Assembly: GCF_000699445.3 (NCBI RefSeq) | Contig: NC_067196.1 | Location: 37,530,616 to 37,594,615, forward strand | Source: Schistosoma haematobium | Taxonomy: Eukaryota > Platyhelminthes > Trematoda > Strigeidida > Schistosomatidae | Direction: 5' to 3' | DNA length: 64,000 nucleotides | Part shown: one piece after another, positions 60,545-64,000 of the stretch | Layout: each line of letters opens with the position of its first letter | Position numbering within the stretch: the first letter of the stretch is position 1 | Made by a program: the position numbers and the translations under genes | The notes under the pieces: generated by a model | Told to the model about the DNA's origin: nothing | Database searches by the model: none | Seen by the model: only the letters and a program-made list of their open reading frames with translations

Positions 60545-62618
60545 CGATTGCAAGGTTCCAACCCTTTTATGATTTACTCAATGGAGAAGGAACTACAATG
60601 GAGAGCAGCTGGAAGGGGATCAAAGAAGCAATCACTCCAATATGTCATGAGGTCCTGGGCCACAAGAAGCACCACTGTTGATACACTAGATAAGATTCAA
60701 GAAAGGAGGAACAAGAAGGCAGCAATCAATACCAGCCGAACAAAAGCAGAAAAAGCCAAGGCACAAGCTGAATACACAGAAATAAACAAGCAAGTGAAGA
60801 GGAGCATTAGAACTGACAAACGTAACTATGTGGAAGATCTGACAACGACCGTTGAAAAGGCTGCAAGAGGAAACATGAGACAACTGTATGACACAATAAA
60901 GAAACTCGCTGGGAATCACTGTAAACCGGACCGAACAGTGAAAAGCAAGGAAGGCAAGGTAAGCATCAACATTGAATAACAACGAAACAGGTGGGTAGAA
61001 CACTTCAAAGAACTCTTGAATCGACCATTCTCACTGAACCCACCCAACATCAAAGCAGCATCCACGGACCTCTTAATCGATGTTTGCCCACCAACAATTA
61101 AAGAGATAAGCATGGCCATCAGACAAATCAAGAGTGGCAAAGCAGCAGGACCACACAACATTCCAGGAGAGTCACTGAAAGCAGACGTAGCGGCAACTGC
61201 AAGGATACTCCACATTCTCTTCAGCAAGATTTGGGATGAGGAATGAGTACCGACATACTGAAAAGAAGGAGTTCTGCTCAAAATACCGAAGAAAGGCGAT
61301 CTCAGCAACTGTGATAACTAAAGAGGCATCACTCTTCTCTCAACACCGGGAAAAGTCTTCAACAGGGTATTGTTAAACAGAATGAGAGACTCTGTAAATG
61401 CCCGATTTCGAAACCAACAGGTTGGATTCCATAAGGATCGATCGTGTACAGACCGAATCGCAACTCTACGGATCATTGTGGAACAATCAATTGAATGGAA
61501 TTCATCACTCTACATCAACTTCATTGACTACGAAAAGGCATTTGATAGCGTGGACAGAACAACACTATGGAAACTTCTTCGACACTGCGGCGTGCCTCAG
61601 AAGATAGTCAATATCATACAGAACTCATATGATGGATTAAACTACAAAATCGTGCATGGAGGACAATTGACAAAGTCGTTAGAGGTAAAGACCAGTGTCA
61701 GGCAAGGTTGCTTACTCTCACCCTTTCTCTTTCTCCTGGTGATCGACTGGATCACGAAGACGTCAACATCTGAAGGGCAACACGGGATACAATGGACATC
61801 TAGGATGCAGTTAGACGATCTAGACTTCGCAGATGATCTGGACCTCCTATCGCAATCGCAACAACAAATGCAGGAGAAGACGACCAGTGTAGCAGCAGTC
61901 TTAGCAGCAGTAGGTCTCAATATACACAAAGGGAAAAGCAAGATTCTCCGATACAACACAGCATGAACCAATCCAGTCACCACTGACGGAGAAGATTTGG
62001 AAGATATAAGAACCTTTACGGATTTGGGCAGCATCATTGATGAACAGGGTGGATCTGATGCAGATGTGAAGGCGCGGATCGGCAAAGCAAGAGCAGCATA
62101 TTTACAACTGAGGAACATCTGGAGCTCAAAGCAACTGTCAACCAACACCAAGGTCAGGATTTTCAACACAAATGTCAAGACAGTTCTACTGTATGGGGCG
62201 GAAACCTGGAGAACTACGGAAGCCATCATCCAGAAGATACAGGTGTTTATTAACAGTTGTCTACGCAAAATACTTCGGACCCGTTGGCCGGACATTATTA
62301 GCAACGACCAACTGTGGGAAAGAACAAACCAGATCTCAGTGGAGGAAGAAATTAAGAAGAAGAGCTGGAAGTGGATAGGACACACATTGAGGAAAGCACC
62401 CAACTGCGTCACAAGACAAGTCCTCACATGGAATCCTCAGGGCCAAAGGAAAAGAGAAAGACCGAAGAACACATTAAGCCGGGAAATGTAGATAGACATG
62501 AGAAAAATGAACAAGAATTGGATGGAACTAGAGAAGAAGGCCCAGGACAGAGTGGGTTGGAGAATGCTGGTCGGCGGCCTATACTCCAATAGGAGTAACA
62601 GGCGTAAGTAAGTAAGTA
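60545..62618 (+). mobile_element. 5'-truncated SR2-like RTE retrotransposon
   Basis: About 2.07 kb of an RTE-clade element. The apurinic endonuclease is missing. It begins at the endonuclease-RT linker (LLNGEGTTMESSWKGIKEAI), shifts frame once near 60,680, then reads almost entirely in one frame to about 62,580. Clear RT motifs are IRQIKSGKAAGPHNIPGESL, LYINFIDYEKAFDSVDRTTL (motif A), SVRQGCLLSPFLFLLVIDW and LDDLDFADDLDLLSQ (catalytic FADD intact), then a C-terminal AETWRTT and [19 protein letters not shown]. In-frame stops occur at 60,977, 61,244 and 61,964, among others, so the copy is dead. The 3' end is AACAGGCGTAAGTAAGTAAG, the same as at 15,549. No target duplication was found. Confidence 0.88.
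61370..61966 (+). pseudogene. RT core of the RTE element (198 open residues)
   Basis: Longest intact piece of the element at 60,545-62,618, covering RT motifs from the fingers to the palm: QQVGFHKDRSCTDRIATLRI, DYEKAFDSVDR, RQGCLLSPFLF and FADD. It ends at a TGA (61,964-61,966) replacing the usual residue after RYNTA. The same frame resumes at 61,997-62,491. The minus-strand frame at 61,642-62,427 is its shadow. Confidence 0.85.
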
Positions 62619-63496
62619 TACTACTAAGCTTTCCGAATGGCTGTGAACAATCTTAAATGACCTCATGGCGTTTTCTCCATAACGTAAGGTCACTCGAGGG
62701 ATTGAGCTACTACCATGAAATTTAGACCCGCACTACTACATAAGATTTAAGAGCCTTAGGGTTTACTGAAAATGCCAATTCCTTGTGGTATTTTTACATC
62801 ACACATGAACATATAGGCGGTAAGTGGGTTTTCCTATTTGTACGAGGAAGAAGGGAGTAAATCCCGCCTGAATTTATTATAATTATACTCTTGTAACGAG
62901 TTAACGATTTTGTAAGACACTTTCGTACATCCTATACCAAGAACTGAGATAGGATTGTTTGGCGAAAAGTATCGGTTAGGTCGGTCGAAATCCCCTCAGA
63001 AGTACTTAACACAGTACTACTATTGAATAAATGGAGATAAAATTGGGGTGGTCACAAAAAATGAAATATACATGCTCACCTCCTGTTTGTCGTCGGTCGA
63101 TAATTAAAAAGAGATGAAAGGTAGACAAAAACAATATGATATACATGACTGCATGTCATTCAGAATTTTTTGAAATATATAGATCTTTTGAAGACACACA
63201 TATAATTAAGTTAAGCCAGTGTAAACAAGCCCCACTGATCTGAGGTACTTCAGATATGAAATGACCGCCTTGAGACAAACCCATTAGGGTCGCTGAAACG
63301 AAAGAGGGGTAATTTCAATTGCAAGCTAGCTAATGCTCTTGAGAAGAGCTAGTCCTGGTTCTCCTCTGTTTCCATCGTGCAAATCGCGCACCTTTATTCA
63401 GAATATTGGTATGCAAACGTAGTTATGACCTGTTCACAGGTCTCTTGGTGACAGAAGACCCGAAAACGCCATCCAAAGAGAACTTAATTAATCAAG
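62619..63496. other. Upstream region of the PDK gene
   Basis: No repeat or exon recognised. It should contain the PDK promoter and 5' untranslated region; no TATA box stands out. Confidence 0.4.
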
Positions 63497-64000
63497 ATGG
63501 GCATCAAGAACATGTGTAAATTAGCTGGAAAGTCAGGGAAAATGATCGAGCATTATAGTAAATTCACTCCGGTTTCGTTGAGTTTGAAAAACCTTTTATC
63601 ATTTGGTAATTTGAAGTAGACTTATCTTACACTGCGATTTCTCAAGGTGAAACTGCACCGGCCTCTAAGTCCTTCGATTTTCTGAAATATGAACTCCCAG
63701 TTCGGCTAGGGAACATTATGCAGGAGATCCATCTCCTGCCCGATATCCTAAGAAGGTCAAAACCTGTCCAACAGATATGTTTATTGTAAGGTCGGCTCTT
63801 CTGCTTGTCATTTAAACAGGTATGAGGAGACATTCAATAGCCTTATCAAGTATGAAGAATGTTCGACAAAATCGCCTTCTACTTTATCCAGATTTACAGA
63901 TGATATTGACCTTATCTTACAGAAGCATTCGAGCGTAGTTGAAGTAATGGCATTGGTAAGCTCATTACATTTGGTCTTATGGTACAGGGTATCAAAGAAA
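63497..64000 (+). CDS. PDK: Pyruvate dehydrogenase kinase (PDK family), 5' part, runs off the window
   Basis: PDK phosphorylates the E1-alpha subunit of mitochondrial pyruvate dehydrogenase and so shuts off entry of pyruvate into the TCA cycle. Exons: 63,497-63,605; 63,647-63,785; 63,820-63,955; 63,988 onward. Introns are 41, 34 and 32 bases, all GT-AG, with phases that join. About 130 residues are in the window, all from the N-terminal helical (BCDHK/PDK) domain: IEHYSKFTPVSLSLKNLLSF, FDFLKYELPVRLGNIMQEIH, LLPDILRRSKPVQQICLL, then SLIKYEECSTKSPSTLSRFT and SSVVEVMAL-GIKE. The ELPVRL.NIM.EI.LLPD block is the family signature. The GHKL kinase domain lies beyond the window. The ATG at 63,497 follows ATCAAG and is the first in frame; a mitochondrial leader is not obvious. 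Where PDKs have MAQG, this gene has MALG. PDK fits better than branched-chain ketoacid dehydrogenase kinase. Confidence 0.88.

Noticed and set aside
61642..62427. 261-residue minus-strand frame
   Set aside because: Long but antisense to the RTE reverse transcriptase, which has all expected motifs on the plus strand.
1..64000. CRISPR arrays, bacterial operons or prophage
   Set aside because: No regularly spaced repeats and no prokaryotic gene organisation; introns and retroelements show a eukaryotic genome.

Overview
The window looks like a nuclear genomic segment from a blood fluke of the genus Schistosoma. It is AT-rich and crowded with dispersed repeats of schistosome type. These include a Sm-alpha-like SINE carrying a hammerhead ribozyme, RTE-clade (SR2-like) retrotransposons ending in a GTAAGTAAGTAAG tail, a CR1-clade RT remnant and Penelope-like elements. 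The two recognisable host genes are intron-split; one has introns of 32 to 41 bases. The species cannot be fixed from the sequence alone.

Bases 1-43,400 contain no host gene that I can support. This is AT-rich intergenic (or very long intronic) DNA studded with repeats: three tRNA-derived SINE families, an AT-rich dispersed family with a palindromic end (six copies), two solo LTRs with exact target-site duplications (26,256-26,735 and 32,736-33,054), two SR2-like fragments, two Penelope-like elements (a remnant at 11.5-12.0 kb and a large copy at 34.9-37.0 kb), and a retroposon family with an AAATAAAT tail. The 34.9-37.0 kb Penelope copy is itself interrupted by a 521-base inverted-repeat insertion.

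Bases 43,416-51,090, minus strand, hold a SNAP-25 gene. Seven coding exons join in frame to a 219-residue Qbc-SNARE. A second possible first exon 2.5 kb further upstream gives a 206-residue form, the length of mammalian SNAP-25. A decayed CR1-like retrotransposon (about 51.3-53.15 kb) ends about 220 bases upstream of that alternative exon.

Bases 53,160-63,496 are mixed: a decayed gypsy-type integrase fragment (57.1-57.7 kb), several exon-like open stretches of unknown product (58.6-60.5 kb) and a 5'-truncated SR2-like RTE element with a mostly readable reverse transcriptase (60.5-62.6 kb). At the right edge (63,497 onward, plus strand) a pyruvate dehydrogenase kinase gene begins; three complete exons and the start of a fourth are inside the window.

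The two host genes serve unrelated jobs: SNAP-25 in regulated vesicle fusion, PDK in mitochondrial control of pyruvate oxidation. They lie on opposite strands with about 12 kb of repeat-rich DNA between their 5' ends. The most striking pattern is that all three SINE families carry a hammerhead-type module near the 3' end, with a palindromic stem III in the better-preserved copies, and that inverted SINE pairs recur across the window.
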